Positions 7,415-15,956 of a DNA stretch of 44,262 bases are shown here, in pieces (the first letter of the stretch is position 1; every line of letters begins with the position of its first letter). Below the pieces are notes generated by a model that ran no database searches, had not been told where the DNA came from, and saw only the letters and a program-made list of their open reading frames with translations. This stretch comes from Paracidovorax wautersii. GTDB lineage: Bacteria > Pseudomonadota > Gammaproteobacteria > Burkholderiales > Burkholderiaceae_C. Made by a program: the position numbers and the translations under genes. The stretch covers positions 1 to 44,262 of the forward strand of contig WNDQ01000033.1 of assembly GCA_009912175.1 (NCBI GenBank). The letters run 5' to 3'.

Positions 7415-8929
7415 TCAGCGCAGCGGTTCGCCGAGCGCGACCGTCATGGGCTTGCCGCCTCGGGGCAGCAGAGCCAGGATGCACAGCGCGCTGGCGGCCA
7501 GCAGCAGGCCCAGCGACAGCGGACGCTGCAGGAACACGGTGTAATCCCCTTGCGAAATCATCAGCGTGCGCCGAAAGCTCGACTCCAGCATCGGGCCCAG
7601 CACAAAGCCCAGCAGCAGCGGCACGGGCGAAAGCTCGAGCTTGATGAGGGCATAGCCGGCCACGCCAAATCCCGCCAGCAGCAGCACGTCGGCCGTGGAG
7701 GTCCGTACACCGTAGGCACCCACGGCACAGAACACCAGAATGGCGGGGTAGAGCACGCGGTAGGGAATGCGCAGCAGGCGCACCCACAGGCCGATCAGCG
7801 GCAGGTTGAGCACGACCAGCATGAGGTTGCCGATCCACATCGACACGATCAATCCCCAGAAGATGTCGGGATGGCTGGTGATGACCTGCGGACAGGGTTG
7901 GATGTTCTGGATGACCATGGCGCCCAGCAGCAGTGCCATGACCGCACTGCCCGGCACGCCCAGGGTCAGCAGCGGGATGAAGTTGGTCTGGGCGGCGGCG
8001 TTGTTGGCCGATTCGGGGCCGGCCACGCCTTCGATGGCGCCGCCGCCCATGTCGTGGCGATGGCGCGAGAGCTTCTTTTCGACGGTGTAGCCCGCGAACG
8101 AGGCAAGGGTCACGCCGGCCCCCGGCAGCACGCCAAGGAGGGCGCCGACCGCCGTGCCGCGCAGGATGGACGGCGCCATGCGGCGCAGGTCTTCGCGGGT
8201 GGGCAGCAGCCCGGTCACCGGCGCGATCTGCACGGCGGTGGGCTCGCGCCTCTGCTGCGCCAGGTTCTCGACAATCTCGGCCAGGCCGAAGACCCCCATG
8301 GCCAGCGCCGTGAACTCCAGTCCGTCCATGAGCTCGGGCAGGCCTGCCGAAAAACGCACGGTTCCCGAGTTGACGTCGGTGCCGGCCAGGCTCAGCAACA
8401 GCCCCAGCACCACCAGCCCGAGCGATTTCTCGATTCGGTCGGGAGACAGGGCGATGGCGCCGACGAGTCCCAGCAGCATGAGCGAGAAATACTCGGCCGG
8501 TCCGAACTGGAAGGCGACCTGGGTCAGCGGCACGGCCAAGGCGGCCACGATGAGCACGCCGATGCTGCCCGCGATGAACGAACCGATGGCCGCCGCGCTC
8601 AAGGCCGGGCCCGCACGGCCCTGGCGGGCCATCTGGTGGCCGTCGATCACCGTGACGGCCGACGACGATTCGCCGGGCAGCTTGAGCAGGATGGCCGTGG
8701 TCGAGCCCCCATACTGCGCGCCGTAGTAGATGCTGGCCAGCATGATGAGCGCGGCGGTGGGGGGCAGGTTGTAGGTGACGGGCAGCAGCATGGCGATGGT
8801 CGCCACCGGCCCCAGGCCCGGCAGCATGCCGATGAGCGTGCCCACCAGGCATCCGGCCAGCGCATACAGCAGGTTCTGGGGCGTCGCCGCGACGGAGGCC
8901 CCCAGCATGAGGTTGTCGAGTAATTCCAT
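7415..8929 (-). CDS. tctA: Tripartite tricarboxylate transporter large membrane subunit TctA
   Basis: 504-residue polytopic membrane protein, the normal size for TctA, with roughly 10-12 hydrophobic segments. Family hallmarks are visible: a Gly/Pro-rich LIGMLPGLGPVATIAMLLP near the N-terminus, the segment YYGAQYGGSTTAILLKLPGE, and a second GVLPGAGVTLASF repeat. The start ATG at 8929 (MELLDNLMLG) was chosen over upstream in-frame codons because it matches the family's usual N-terminus and follows tctB by 16 bp. It forms the transport channel with TctB and is fed by a periplasmic Bug/TctC receptor. The substrate is unknown; context suggests an organic, possibly sulfur-containing, acid. Confidence 0.93.
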   Translation of the reverse strand: MELLDNLMLGASVAATPQNLLYALAGCLVGTLIGMLPGLGPVATIAMLLPVTYNLPPTAALIMLASIYYGAQYGGSTTAILLKLPGESSSAVTVIDGHQMARQGRAGPALSAAAIGSFIAGSIGVLIVAALAVPLTQVAFQFGPAEYFSLMLLGLVGAIALSPDRIEKSLGLVVLGLLLSLAGTDVNSGTVRFSAGLPELMDGLEFTALAMGVFGLAEIVENLAQQRREPTAVQIAPVTGLLPTREDLRRMAPSILRGTAVGALLGVLPGAGVTLASFAGYTVEKKLSRHRHDMGGGAIEGVAGPESANNAAAQTNFIPLLTLGVPGSAVMALLLGAMVIQNIQPCPQVITSHPDIFWGLIVSMWIGNLMLVVLNLPLIGLWVRLLRIPYRVLYPAILVFCAVGAYGVRTSTADVLLLAGFGVAGYALIKLELSPVPLLLGFVLGPMLESSFRRTLMISQGDYTVFLQRPLSLGLLLAASALCILALLPRGGKPMTVALGEPLR

Positions 8930-8945
8930 AGGGTCGTGTCGCCCG

Positions 8946-9404
8946 TCACGCAGGCCACAGCGGCAGCGGCAGGCCAAGCAGCCAGACAAAAATGGCAACG
9001 TTGAGCGCGGCCAGCACCAGTCCGTTGAGGATCGCGGTGCGCCCGTTGAATTCATGGCTGGCCCGACTGGCCAGCAACACCAGCAGCACGATGGCCGCGG
9101 GCAGGCCCAGCGGGGCCAGCGCCAGCGCGAAGGCCAGCGTCGAGCCGGTGATCCAGGCCAGCCCGCGCCAGTCCCAGGGCGCCAGTGCGGCGGCGGCGCG
9201 TCTTTGCCGAATGCCGCGCGCCAGCACCACGAGTCCCAGCAGGACCAGCACGCCGCTCAGGCCGAGCGGGAAGTAGCCCGAGCCCATGGCCAGCGCGGTG
9301 CCGATGGGGTAGTCCGCCGACGCCCAGCCGAAGGCCAGCCCCAGGACCACATAGGCTGAGCCCAGGACGGTGTCGCGGTTGGCCAGATGCACCTGCCTGG
9401 CCAT
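8946..9404 (-). CDS. tctB: Tripartite tricarboxylate transporter small membrane subunit TctB
   Basis: 152 residues with four hydrophobic helices, typical of TctB. The N-terminus (GSAYVVLGLAFGWASADYPIG) and the Gly/Pro motif GSGYFPLGL are family features. It starts one base after the tctC stop and is followed by tctA after 16 bp, so the three genes are translated as a unit in the order C-B-A. TctB pairs with TctA in the inner membrane. Sequence is normal, without frameshift. Confidence 0.9.
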   Translation of the reverse strand: MARQVHLANRDTVLGSAYVVLGLAFGWASADYPIGTALAMGSGYFPLGLSGVLVLLGLVVLARGIRQRRAAAALAPWDWRGLAWITGSTLAFALALAPLGLPAAIVLLVLLASRASHEFNGRTAILNGLVLAALNVAIFVWLLGLPLPLWPA

Positions 9405-9405
9405 C

Positions 9406-10401
9406 TCAGGAGGCTTTGATCTGGGCTGCCTGTGCGGCCCGCCGGTAGGTGTCGATGTCGCGTGTGATCGTCGCGTCGACCTCGCCCGGCGTGGACGCCG
9501 CGATGTTGAACCCCAGGTCTTCCAGTTGCCGGCTGATGGACGGGTCGCGCAGCACCGCCACCGTGTCGCGATGGATCTGCTCGATCACGGCAGGCGGCGT
9601 CTTGCTGGGCACCAGCAGGCCCTGCCAACTCTCGACCACGTAGTCCTTCACGCCCAACTCCTGCAGCGTGGGGACATCGGGCAGGGCCTTGGAGCGCTCC
9701 TGGGTGGTCACCGCCAGCGCGACCAGCTTGCCCGCCCGCACGTTCTCGGTGGCCGCCGCGAGGGTGATCAGCATGGCATCGATATGGCCGCCAAGCACGT
9801 CCAGCGTGGCGGGACCGCCGCCCGGGTAGGGAATGTTGTTGGTCTTGACGCCCAGCTTGGCGTTGAGCATCTCGACGGCCAGGTGCTGAAGGCTGCCGTT
9901 GCCGCCGGGCAGGGCCAGCGTGATGGGCTGGCTGCGTTGTTTGAGCAGGGCCACGTATTCGCCGAAATTCTTGACGCCCAGGCCGGGCCGGACCACCAGC
10001 AGCTGCGGGTTGACGACGGCCTTGGTGATGCCCTTGAGGTCTGTGCTGGCGTTGTAGGGCAGGGTGGTCCCGATGGCGGGGCTGACGGCCAACTGGTCGC
10101 CGCCGAGCAGCAGGGTGTAGCCGTCGGCCGGGGCGCGCACGACTTGCGAGGTGCCGATACTGCTGCTGGCGCCGGGAAGGTTCTCGACCACCACGGTCTG
10201 CTTCCAGGTGTCGCCCAGCCGCTGCGCCAGCACGCGGGCCAGCTTGTCGGCGCTGCCGCCTGCGGACACCGGCACCACGATGCGCACGGACTTGGAGGGG
10301 AAGCTGCCGCTCTGCGCAAAGGCGCGAGGGGCTCCGAAGGCCAGGGCCGCTGCGGCCGGCGCGATGGCCGTGGCGGCCTGGAGGAAGGAACGGCGTTTCA
10401 T
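9406..10401 (-). CDS. tctC: Bug/TctC-family periplasmic receptor (tctCBA-linked)
   Basis: 331-residue extracytoplasmic solute receptor. The N-terminal export signal is MKRRSFLQAATAIAPAAAAL to AFAQ, with twin basic residues. The mature protein starts near FPSKSVRIVVPVSAGGSAD, a typical Bug family entry, and contains the family motif VVENLPGASSSIGTSQVVRAP followed by DGYTLLLG. It captures the ligand for TctAB. Its placement directly before tctB marks it as the cognate receptor. A second receptor of the same family is encoded earlier in the operon. Confidence 0.93.
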   Translation of the reverse strand: MKRRSFLQAATAIAPAAAALAFGAPRAFAQSGSFPSKSVRIVVPVSAGGSADKLARVLAQRLGDTWKQTVVVENLPGASSSIGTSQVVRAPADGYTLLLGGDQLAVSPAIGTTLPYNASTDLKGITKAVVNPQLLVVRPGLGVKNFGEYVALLKQRSQPITLALPGGNGSLQHLAVEMLNAKLGVKTNNIPYPGGGPATLDVLGGHIDAMLITLAAATENVRAGKLVALAVTTQERSKALPDVPTLQELGVKDYVVESWQGLLVPSKTPPAVIEQIHRDTVAVLRDPSISRQLEDLGFNIAASTPGEVDATITRDIDTYRRAAQAAQIKAS

Positions 10402-10434
10402 GGGGAGGATCGGTCGAAGGAATGTCGTTGGGGA

Positions 10435-11171
10435 TCAGGCGTGGGCCGCGAAGGGTTGGCCGACGACGAGCCTGGATGCCTGGCCGTCGAGACCGACCGG
10501 GACGTCGCCTTCGAGCGTGATGCGGAAAAGGATGCACTTCACGTCGAGGTAGGCGAAATCTCCAGGCCCTTGGTGCGCCGTCGCGCGGTTGTCCCAGAAG
10601 GCGATGCTGCCGGGTGCCCAGCGAAAGCGCACGGTGTATTCGGGACGCGTGATCTCGGTGAACAGCAACTCCAGGATGTGGCGGCTTTCTTCCTCACTCA
10701 CGCCGTTGATGCGCCGGGTGAAGCCGGGGTTGACGAACAGGATGCGTTCGCCGGTCTCCGGGTGCACGCGGACCACGGGATGATCCGAGGCATTGGGGTT
10801 GGCCTTGACCTTGGCGGCGTAGACCGTCGCATTGTCGAAGTCGTTGTTGTAGCCGCCGAACTGGTGGCGCGCCCACAGGCCGTCGGCCAGTTTCCTGACG
10901 GGCTCCGACAGGTGCGCGTAGGCGGCTACCAGATTGGTGAAGAGGGTATCGCCGCCATCGGGTTGCCGAAGCGCTGGGCAAAGGCCAGGTGCTCCGCATG
11001 CCCGATGTGCTGATCGCGAAAGAACACGACTTTCCATTGGTGGAGTGCCGCGCGGATCTGCTGGACCTCATCCTCGCTCAGCGGTTCGCGCAGGTCGATG
11101 CCGTGGATTTCCGCGCCGGTGAATACCGACAGGGGGCGGATGTCGAGACGGGGCCGGGTCGAGACGGTCAT
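10435..11171 (-). pseudogene. TauD/TfdA-type 2-oxoglutarate dioxygenase with internal deletion and frameshift
   Basis: Two frames carry the ends of a TauD/TfdA-family Fe(II)/2-oxoglutarate dioxygenase. The first 75 or so residues (LDIRPLSVFTGAEIHGIDL to HLAFAQRFGNP) are followed, in another frame, by GGDTLFTNLVAAY and the complete C-terminal half including the distal His region (ATAHQGPGDF). In intact relatives about 60-70 residues lie between these points, including the HxD iron ligands. That stretch is missing at about 10948-10962, and the frame is broken there. The product cannot be active. Intact relatives hydroxylate substrates such as taurine or sulfate esters to release sulfite or sulfate, which fits the neighbouring monooxygenase. 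Confidence 0.88.
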
Positions 11172-11219
11172 GCGTGGGGTCCAGGTCGAGGGGGGAGGGA
11201 ATGAGCGCGTGCCGTCACG

Positions 11220-12329
11220 TCAGGCCGCAGCCAGATCCGCAGGGCTGCGGCGGGCCGCGCCGGCGCGCAGCAGCGGAATCAGCGCGCGGCCGAAGTCGGC
11301 CGCGTCCGTGCGTGGATCGAAGCCACGAAACAGAAAACGGGTCACGCCGGCATTGACGTATTTCAGGAGCGCCTGGGCAACCTGCTCCGCGGGGCCGACG
11401 ATGGCCGTGGTATTGCCTGGCGCGTTGGTGGCGCGCGCCACGCCGGTATAGAGACGCTCGTCCAGCACGTCGCCACGGGCGATCTGGGCCAGCAGCCGCC
11501 GCGAGCCCTCGTTCTCCGGTTGGTCCGAGGGCACGATGCCGCCGAAGACCTTGGAGTCGCGGCCCCAGAGGCCGCTCTGGCGCGTCTCGTCCGCGATGCC
11601 TCGGGCTCGTGCCCAGGCCTGCGCCTCGGTGTCCCCAAGCACGACGCGGATGGACACGCTGAAGCCGGGCTTGCGGCCGTGGCGGGCCGAGGCCTCGTGC
11701 ACGCGCCCGATCAGCTCGCGCGTGCCGTCCAGCGATTCGCCCCACAGCGCATAGTGGTCGGCGTGGCGCGCGGCCACTTCCAGAGCCGCCGCCGAAGCGC
11801 CCCCGAAGGAGATCGAAATGCCGCCTGGCTGCAGCGGCTTGGGTTCGTGAGAGCCTTGCTCGAACCGGTAATGCGTGCCCGCATGGTCGACCGGACCCGT
11901 GCTGGCCCAGAGCGTGCGCAGGATGTGCAGGTACTCGTCGGTGCGCGCATAGCGCTCGTCGTGGGCGAGGTAATCGCCGTCACGGCGCTGTTCCTGCTCG
12001 CGTCCACCCGTGATCACGTGCAGCAGCAGCCGGCCCTGCGTGTAGTGATCCAGCGTGGCGAGCTTGCGCGCGGCGAGGGTGGGCGAGATGAAGCCCGGGC
12101 GGTGCGCCAGCAGGAACCTGAGCGTGCGCGTGACGCCGGCGGCGCGCGCCACCGTCAGGAAGTTGTCGGCCCAGCCGGCATTGTGTGGCAGCAGCACACC
12201 GTCGAAGCCCGCGGCTTCGTGCGCGCGAGCCGTTTGCTCGATGTGCGCGATATCGAAGCCCGGTCCGGTGGCGGCGATGGTTTCCGAGAAGAGGCGCGGG
12301 TAAAGCGTGCCGTAAAGCTCGAGGCTCAT
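11220..12329 (-). CDS. SsuD-like FMNH2-dependent monooxygenase (bacterial luciferase family)
   Basis: 369-residue luciferase-like (LLM) enzyme. Typical features are HEAAGFDGVLLPHNAGWADNF near the N-terminus, then RPGFISPTLAARKLATLD, GRLLLHVITGG with E/D-rich follow-on (GDYLAHDERYARTDEYL), and ISFGGASAAALEVAARHADHY. These match the alkanesulfonate monooxygenase branch, which cleaves C-S bonds using reduced flavin from a separate reductase. It lies between a Bug receptor gene (16 bp upstream) and the TauD-like pseudogene, all in the same orientation. No flavin reductase gene is visible in this operon. Substrate is an inference; other LLM enzymes act on nitrilotriacetate or dibenzothiophene sulfone. 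Confidence 0.88.
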   Translation of the reverse strand: MSLELYGTLYPRLFSETIAATGPGFDIAHIEQTARAHEAAGFDGVLLPHNAGWADNFLTVARAAGVTRTLRFLLAHRPGFISPTLAARKLATLDHYTQGRLLLHVITGGREQEQRRDGDYLAHDERYARTDEYLHILRTLWASTGPVDHAGTHYRFEQGSHEPKPLQPGGISISFGGASAAALEVAARHADHYALWGESLDGTRELIGRVHEASARHGRKPGFSVSIRVVLGDTEAQAWARARGIADETRQSGLWGRDSKVFGGIVPSDQPENEGSRRLLAQIARGDVLDERLYTGVARATNAPGNTTAIVGPAEQVAQALLKYVNAGVTRFLFRGFDPRTDAADFGRALIPLLRAGAARRSPADLAAA

Positions 12330-12345
12330 GTTCGTGTACTCCTGC

Positions 12346-13332
12346 TCAGGCCTGGGCCAGGGGGATGCCCGCGGCCTTGATGACGCGGTCGTTGACGGTG
12401 GTCTCGGTTCGAAGCAGCCGGCTGATCTCGTCGCGGGACAGCGGCTTGATCTCCACGCCCAACGCCTGCAGTTCGCCGGTGACTTCGGGGTCCCGGGCCA
12501 GCGCCAGGAAGGCCTGGTGCAGTTTTTCCACGACGTCGCCTGGCGTGGAGGCGCGCACGGCCGCCAGGAAGAAGTTGGTGGCTTCCCAATGGGGGACCGA
12601 GGTTTGATCGATCTGCGGCACGCCCGGCAGGTCGGGGGCCGAGGTGGCGCCGCTGTAGGCCAGGCCCTTGAGCGCGCCCGACCTGACGTAGCTTGCGGCC
12701 AGCGGGTCGAGCACGAGCTGCACGTGGCCGCCCACGGCGTCCTGCAGCGCCAGGGCCGAGCCGCGATAAGGCACGTGCACCAGGTCGATGCCCGTGCGCA
12801 GCTTGAGGTACTCGCCTGCGATGTGCCCGCCGGTGCCGTTGCCCGCCGTGCCGTAGTTGATCCGGCCTGGCTGGCGCCTGGCCAGCGCGATGAGTTCGTC
12901 CAGGGTGTTCACGCCCAGCGAGGGATGCGCCGCAAAGACGAACCGCACGTGGCCCAGGAAGCCCACCGGCACGAAGTCCTGGAAGGGCGAGTAGGGCGCC
13001 CCGATGATCTGGGGCGCCGAAGTCAGGTTGCCGCTGGAAGCGTTGAGCAGCGTGTAGCCATCGGCCGGGGCGCGCGCGACGTGATCGGTGCCCAGCGTGC
13101 CGCCCGCGCCTCCCTTGTTGTCGACCACAAGAGGCTGGCCCAGCAGCGCCTGCAGTCGCTTGCTGACGACGCGCGAGACCAGGTCATTGGTACCGCCGGG
13201 CGGATAGGGGCAGACGTAGTGGATGGGGCGCGACGGATAGCCCGCCTGCGCCAGCACGGCATCCGAGGCGGCAGTTGCGGCAGCCAAGGCGGCCGCGCGG
13301 GCCAGGAGTTGGCGTCGGGAGAATTTGCTCAT
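12346..13332 (-). CDS. Second Bug/TctC-family periplasmic receptor
   Basis: 328-residue solute receptor, first structural gene of the operon. The signal segment is MSKFSRRQLLARAAALAAAT with RR, ending near VLAQAG. The mature start YPSRPIHYVCPYPPGGTND and the motif VVDNKGGAGGTLGTDHVARA are family hallmarks. It differs clearly from the tctC at 9406-10401, so it is not a recent duplicate and probably binds a different or additional ligand. Only one TctAB pair is present, so either the two receptors share it or one works as an orphan or sensory Bug protein. The AT-rich promoter region lies directly upstream. Confidence 0.92.
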   Translation of the reverse strand: MSKFSRRQLLARAAALAAATAASDAVLAQAGYPSRPIHYVCPYPPGGTNDLVSRVVSKRLQALLGQPLVVDNKGGAGGTLGTDHVARAPADGYTLLNASSGNLTSAPQIIGAPYSPFQDFVPVGFLGHVRFVFAAHPSLGVNTLDELIALARRQPGRINYGTAGNGTGGHIAGEYLKLRTGIDLVHVPYRGSALALQDAVGGHVQLVLDPLAASYVRSGALKGLAYSGATSAPDLPGVPQIDQTSVPHWEATNFFLAAVRASTPGDVVEKLHQAFLALARDPEVTGELQALGVEIKPLSRDEISRLLRTETTVNDRVIKAAGIPLAQA

Positions 13333-13673
13333 GGTCGGGTCCAGGGCGACGGCGGCTGCGGTCTGGTGTCAGGGAACCTCTTCGTTTTCCATTATTTTTA
13401 TAAAAACATGGAAAAATTGGGATGTTGTTTCCGGAATTCTGCGTACGGACGCACGCCGGGAGAACGAACCAAAGCAAATATGGATAGCGGCCACCTGCAT
13501 AACTGCCCGGAGCCGCGCAGGCGCCGGGTCACGCGCAGGGGCGCGGGGGTGTGCGGTCGGGCGATGAGCACACACGCGCGCGGCGAGGGCCCGCGATGCC
13601 GCAAAGGCCCGGGCGCTGGCCAAGGCAGAGACAGAGGCAGGCGGGGAGCCGTCCGCCAGGGACGGAAGGCCGG
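13333..13673 (-). promoter_or_regulatory. Promoter region of the TTT/oxygenase operon
   Basis: 341 bp without a gene between the iclR-type gene and the first receptor gene, both on the minus strand. The part near 13380-13445 is strikingly AT-rich for this genome and carries the dyad described separately. The remainder, toward 13673, is GC-rich and I see no further gene in it. This region should contain the main operon promoter, with the IclR protein as the likely regulator. Confidence 0.55.
13385..13415. promoter_or_regulatory. Candidate IclR operator, TTTTCCAT-N15-ATGGAAAA
   Basis: Perfect 8-bp inverted repeat arms, TTTTCCAT and ATGGAAAA, with a 15-bp spacer that itself contains the palindrome TTTTTATAAAAA. 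A further GGAAA...TTTCC pair and a TTCCGGAA palindrome follow within about 25 bp. IclR-family proteins commonly bind TGGAAA/TTTCCA-like dyads. The site lies 50-85 bp upstream of the first receptor gene. Binding is inferred. Confidence 0.55.
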
Positions 13674-14495
13674 TCAGGCGGCCGAGAAACGCGCGACGGC
13701 GCGGGCCGATACCGATGAGCCCAGCATGTTCGCGCCGCGCACGAGCATCGGGCGCATGGCATCGCGCTGGTCTTCGGTGAAGGCCGGTGTGGGGCCGGTC
13801 AAGGTGAGGGCCCCGATGACGTGGGACGCGGCGGTCGACACCAGCACGCCTTGCGCGGAGATCCCTTCGACGTTTTCTTCGAGGTTGGTGGCCAGCCCTT
13901 CCTGGGCGATGCGGTCCAGTTGCTCGAACAGCGCGCGGCGCTTCGTGATGGTGCTGGCCGTGCGCGCGGCATAAGGGGCGGGGCCGAGCAGATGTTCCCG
14001 GGCCGCCTCATCGAGCGTGCTCAGCAACAGCTTGCCCGAGACCGAGCAGTGCAGCGGTGCCTGGACCTGCGTGTCGATATAGGGCGCAATGGCGTGGCTG
14101 CCCGTGACGGCCTCGAGGACCAGCCGTTGCGTGCCGAGGAATACCGTGAGCAAGGCGGTCGCCGAGAACTGGGCCTGCAACTGCCGCAGCACGTCGATCG
14201 CGTCCCGCCGCAGCATGTTGAGCGGGTGGTCCAGCGGCAGCGGCGCCACGGCGGGGATGCCCACGCAGTGGCGGCCGCTCATGTCGCGATAGGTCCTGCC
14301 GAGCTGCTCGAGTGTCTGGAGCTGCCGATGGACCGTGCTGGACGGCAACTGCGTCGATTCCGAAATCTCGGCCAGGGTCAGTGGCCGGGCCGCTTGCAGC
14401 AGACAGTCCAGGATGGCCAGACCGCGCGCGAGCGCACCCGAGTCTTGTGGCGCGCGGCGAACATCTTCCGATTCCGAGGTCCGGCGAGGAGGCAT
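13674..14495 (-). CDS. IclR-family transcriptional regulator
   Basis: 273 residues. An N-terminal winged helix (ALARGLAILDCLLQAARPLTLAEIS, then LPSSTVHRQLQTLEQLG) is followed by the IclR effector domain (about residues 90-265), including SGKLLLSTLDEAAREHL and EENVEGISAQGVLVS. Such proteins sense small organic acids or aromatics and repress or activate adjacent catabolic operons. It lies upstream of the TTT/oxygenase operon in the same orientation, separated by the 341-bp AT-rich region, so it is the likely local regulator. The effector is unknown. The gene looks intact. Confidence 0.9.
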   Translation of the reverse strand: MPPRRTSESEDVRRAPQDSGALARGLAILDCLLQAARPLTLAEISESTQLPSSTVHRQLQTLEQLGRTYRDMSGRHCVGIPAVAPLPLDHPLNMLRRDAIDVLRQLQAQFSATALLTVFLGTQRLVLEAVTGSHAIAPYIDTQVQAPLHCSVSGKLLLSTLDEAAREHLLGPAPYAARTASTITKRRALFEQLDRIAQEGLATNLEENVEGISAQGVLVSTAASHVIGALTLTGPTPAFTEDQRDAMRPMLVRGANMLGSSVSARAVARFSAA

Positions 14496-14622
14496 GGCGG
14501 CTTACGAACAATGAAAGAGTCTATGCGCGGGCATGGCAATCCCGAGGCCGGCGGTTCCGCCGGGACGGTGCCGGGGCGAGGACCCGGCCGGCCTGTCCCG
14601 GCACGGTCTCGCCCATGCGTTC

Positions 14623-15831
14623 TTACAGCTCGACGCAGTCGAAACGCACGTCCGGGTTCACGTCGGCGTCGTAGTCCACATCGCTGCGGCCGAAGCCGAA
14701 CAGCTTGAGGAAGTCGTGCTTGTAGCCGGCGTAGTCGGTCAGCGCGAACAGGTTCTCGGTCGTGACCTGCGGCCACAGGGCCTGGCAGGCGTTCTGCACG
14801 TCGTCGCGCAGTTCCCAGTCGTCCAGGCGCAGGCGGTGCTCGGCATCGGTCTGGGGCGCCTGGCCGTCGGTGCGGTAGAGGCGGTCGCGGAACAGGCGGT
14901 CGAGCTGGTCCTGCGTGCCTTCGTGCAGCTTCTTTTCCTTCATGATCTTGTAGACCATGGCGATGTACAGCGGCATCACGGGGATGGCGGCGCTGGCCTG
15001 CGTCACCACGGACTTGAGCACGGCCACGGCCGCGCCGCCTTGCACCGATGCCTGCAGGCTGGCGTCCAGGCGGCGCGCGGTGGCGTCGAGGTCGGCCTTG
15101 GCGCGGCCGAGCGCGCCGTGCCAGTAGATGGGCCAGGTGATCTCGGTGCCGATGTAGCTGAAGGCCACCGTGCGCGCGGCAGGGGCCAGCACGCCGGCGG
15201 CGCCCAGCGCGTCGATCCACAGCTGCCAGTCCTGGCCGCCCATGACGGTCACGGTGTCGGCGATCTCTTCCTCGGTCGCGGGTGGCACCGAGGCTTCGAT
15301 GATGCTGTCCTTGTTGGTGTCGATGGCGGTGGCCGTGTAGGTCTGGCCGATGGGCTTGAGCGCCGAGCGCTTGAGCTCGCCCGTGGCGGGCAGCTTGCGC
15401 ACGGGCGAGGCCAGCGAGTAGATGACCAGATCGACCTGGCCGCCCATCTCGTTCTTGATCAACTCGATCACCTTGGCACGCGCTTCGTCGGAGAAGGCGT
15501 CGCCGTTGATCGACTTGCTGTAGAGCCCGTCGGCCTTGGCGAACTTGTCGAAGGCCGCGGCGTTGTACCAGCCGGCGGTGCCGGGCTTGGTTTCGCTGCT
15601 GGGTTTTTCGAAGAACACGCCCAGCGTGTCGGCGCCAAAACCGAAGGCCGCCGTGACGCGTGCGGCCAGGCCGTAGCCGCTGGAGGCGCCGATGACCAGC
15701 ACCTTCTTGGGACCGTCGTTGCGCACGCCGCGTGCGCGCGTGGCCTCGATCTGCTCAAACACGTTGCGTTCGCAGCCGACCGGGTGCGTGGTGGTGCAGA
15801 TGAAACCGCGGACCTTGGGGTGGATGATCAA
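14623..15831 (-). CDS. fabV: Trans-2-enoyl-CoA/ACP reductase FabV
   Basis: 402-residue FabV/TER enzyme that reduces trans-2-enoyl thioesters with NADH in fatty acid synthesis. The N-terminus [20 protein letters not shown] is diagnostic. The nucleotide-binding loop is [21 protein letters not shown], and the catalytic Tyr-X8-Lys is present in [15 protein letters not shown]. FabV enzymes are typically insensitive to triclosan. The start is a TTG at 15831 preceded by AAGAGG at good spacing; no in-frame ATG fits the family start. It stands between the iclR-type gene and dnaJ and is separated from dnaJ by a strong terminator. Confidence 0.96.
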   Translation of the reverse strand: MIIHPKVRGFICTTTHPVGCERNVFEQIEATRARGVRNDGPKKVLVIGASSGYGLAARVTAAFGFGADTLGVFFEKPSSETKPGTAGWYNAAAFDKFAKADGLYSKSINGDAFSDEARAKVIELIKNEMGGQVDLVIYSLASPVRKLPATGELKRSALKPIGQTYTATAIDTNKDSIIEASVPPATEEEIADTVTVMGGQDWQLWIDALGAAGVLAPAARTVAFSYIGTEITWPIYWHGALGRAKADLDATARRLDASLQASVQGGAAVAVLKSVVTQASAAIPVMPLYIAMVYKIMKEKKLHEGTQDQLDRLFRDRLYRTDGQAPQTDAEHRLRLDDWELRDDVQNACQALWPQVTTENLFALTDYAGYKHDFLKLFGFGRSDVDYDADVNPDVRFDCVEL

Positions 15832-15900
15832 TTGGATACCTCTTGAATGGTTCGTCGAGAGACGGCTGGCCGCATCTTAACGAAGGGGCGGCGGGCCTTG

Positions 15901-15936
15901 AAAAAAAATCCCGCCAGCCACGGGGGCCGGCGGGAT
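15901..15936 (-). terminator. Rho-independent terminator after dnaJ
   Basis: On the minus strand the hairpin ATCCCGCCGGCC-loop-GGCTGGCGGGAT is followed by eight T. It lies 20 bp after the dnaJ stop and ends the grpE-dnaK-dnaJ transcript before fabV. Confidence 0.92.
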
Positions 15937-15956
15937 GGGCGTGGTGGGGCAGGGGC

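Noticed and set aside
6827-8923. Open frame of 698 codons on the plus strand
   Set aside because: It is antisense to the rhodanese and tctA genes; low-complexity Gln/Gly/Arg/His content shows it is a shadow.
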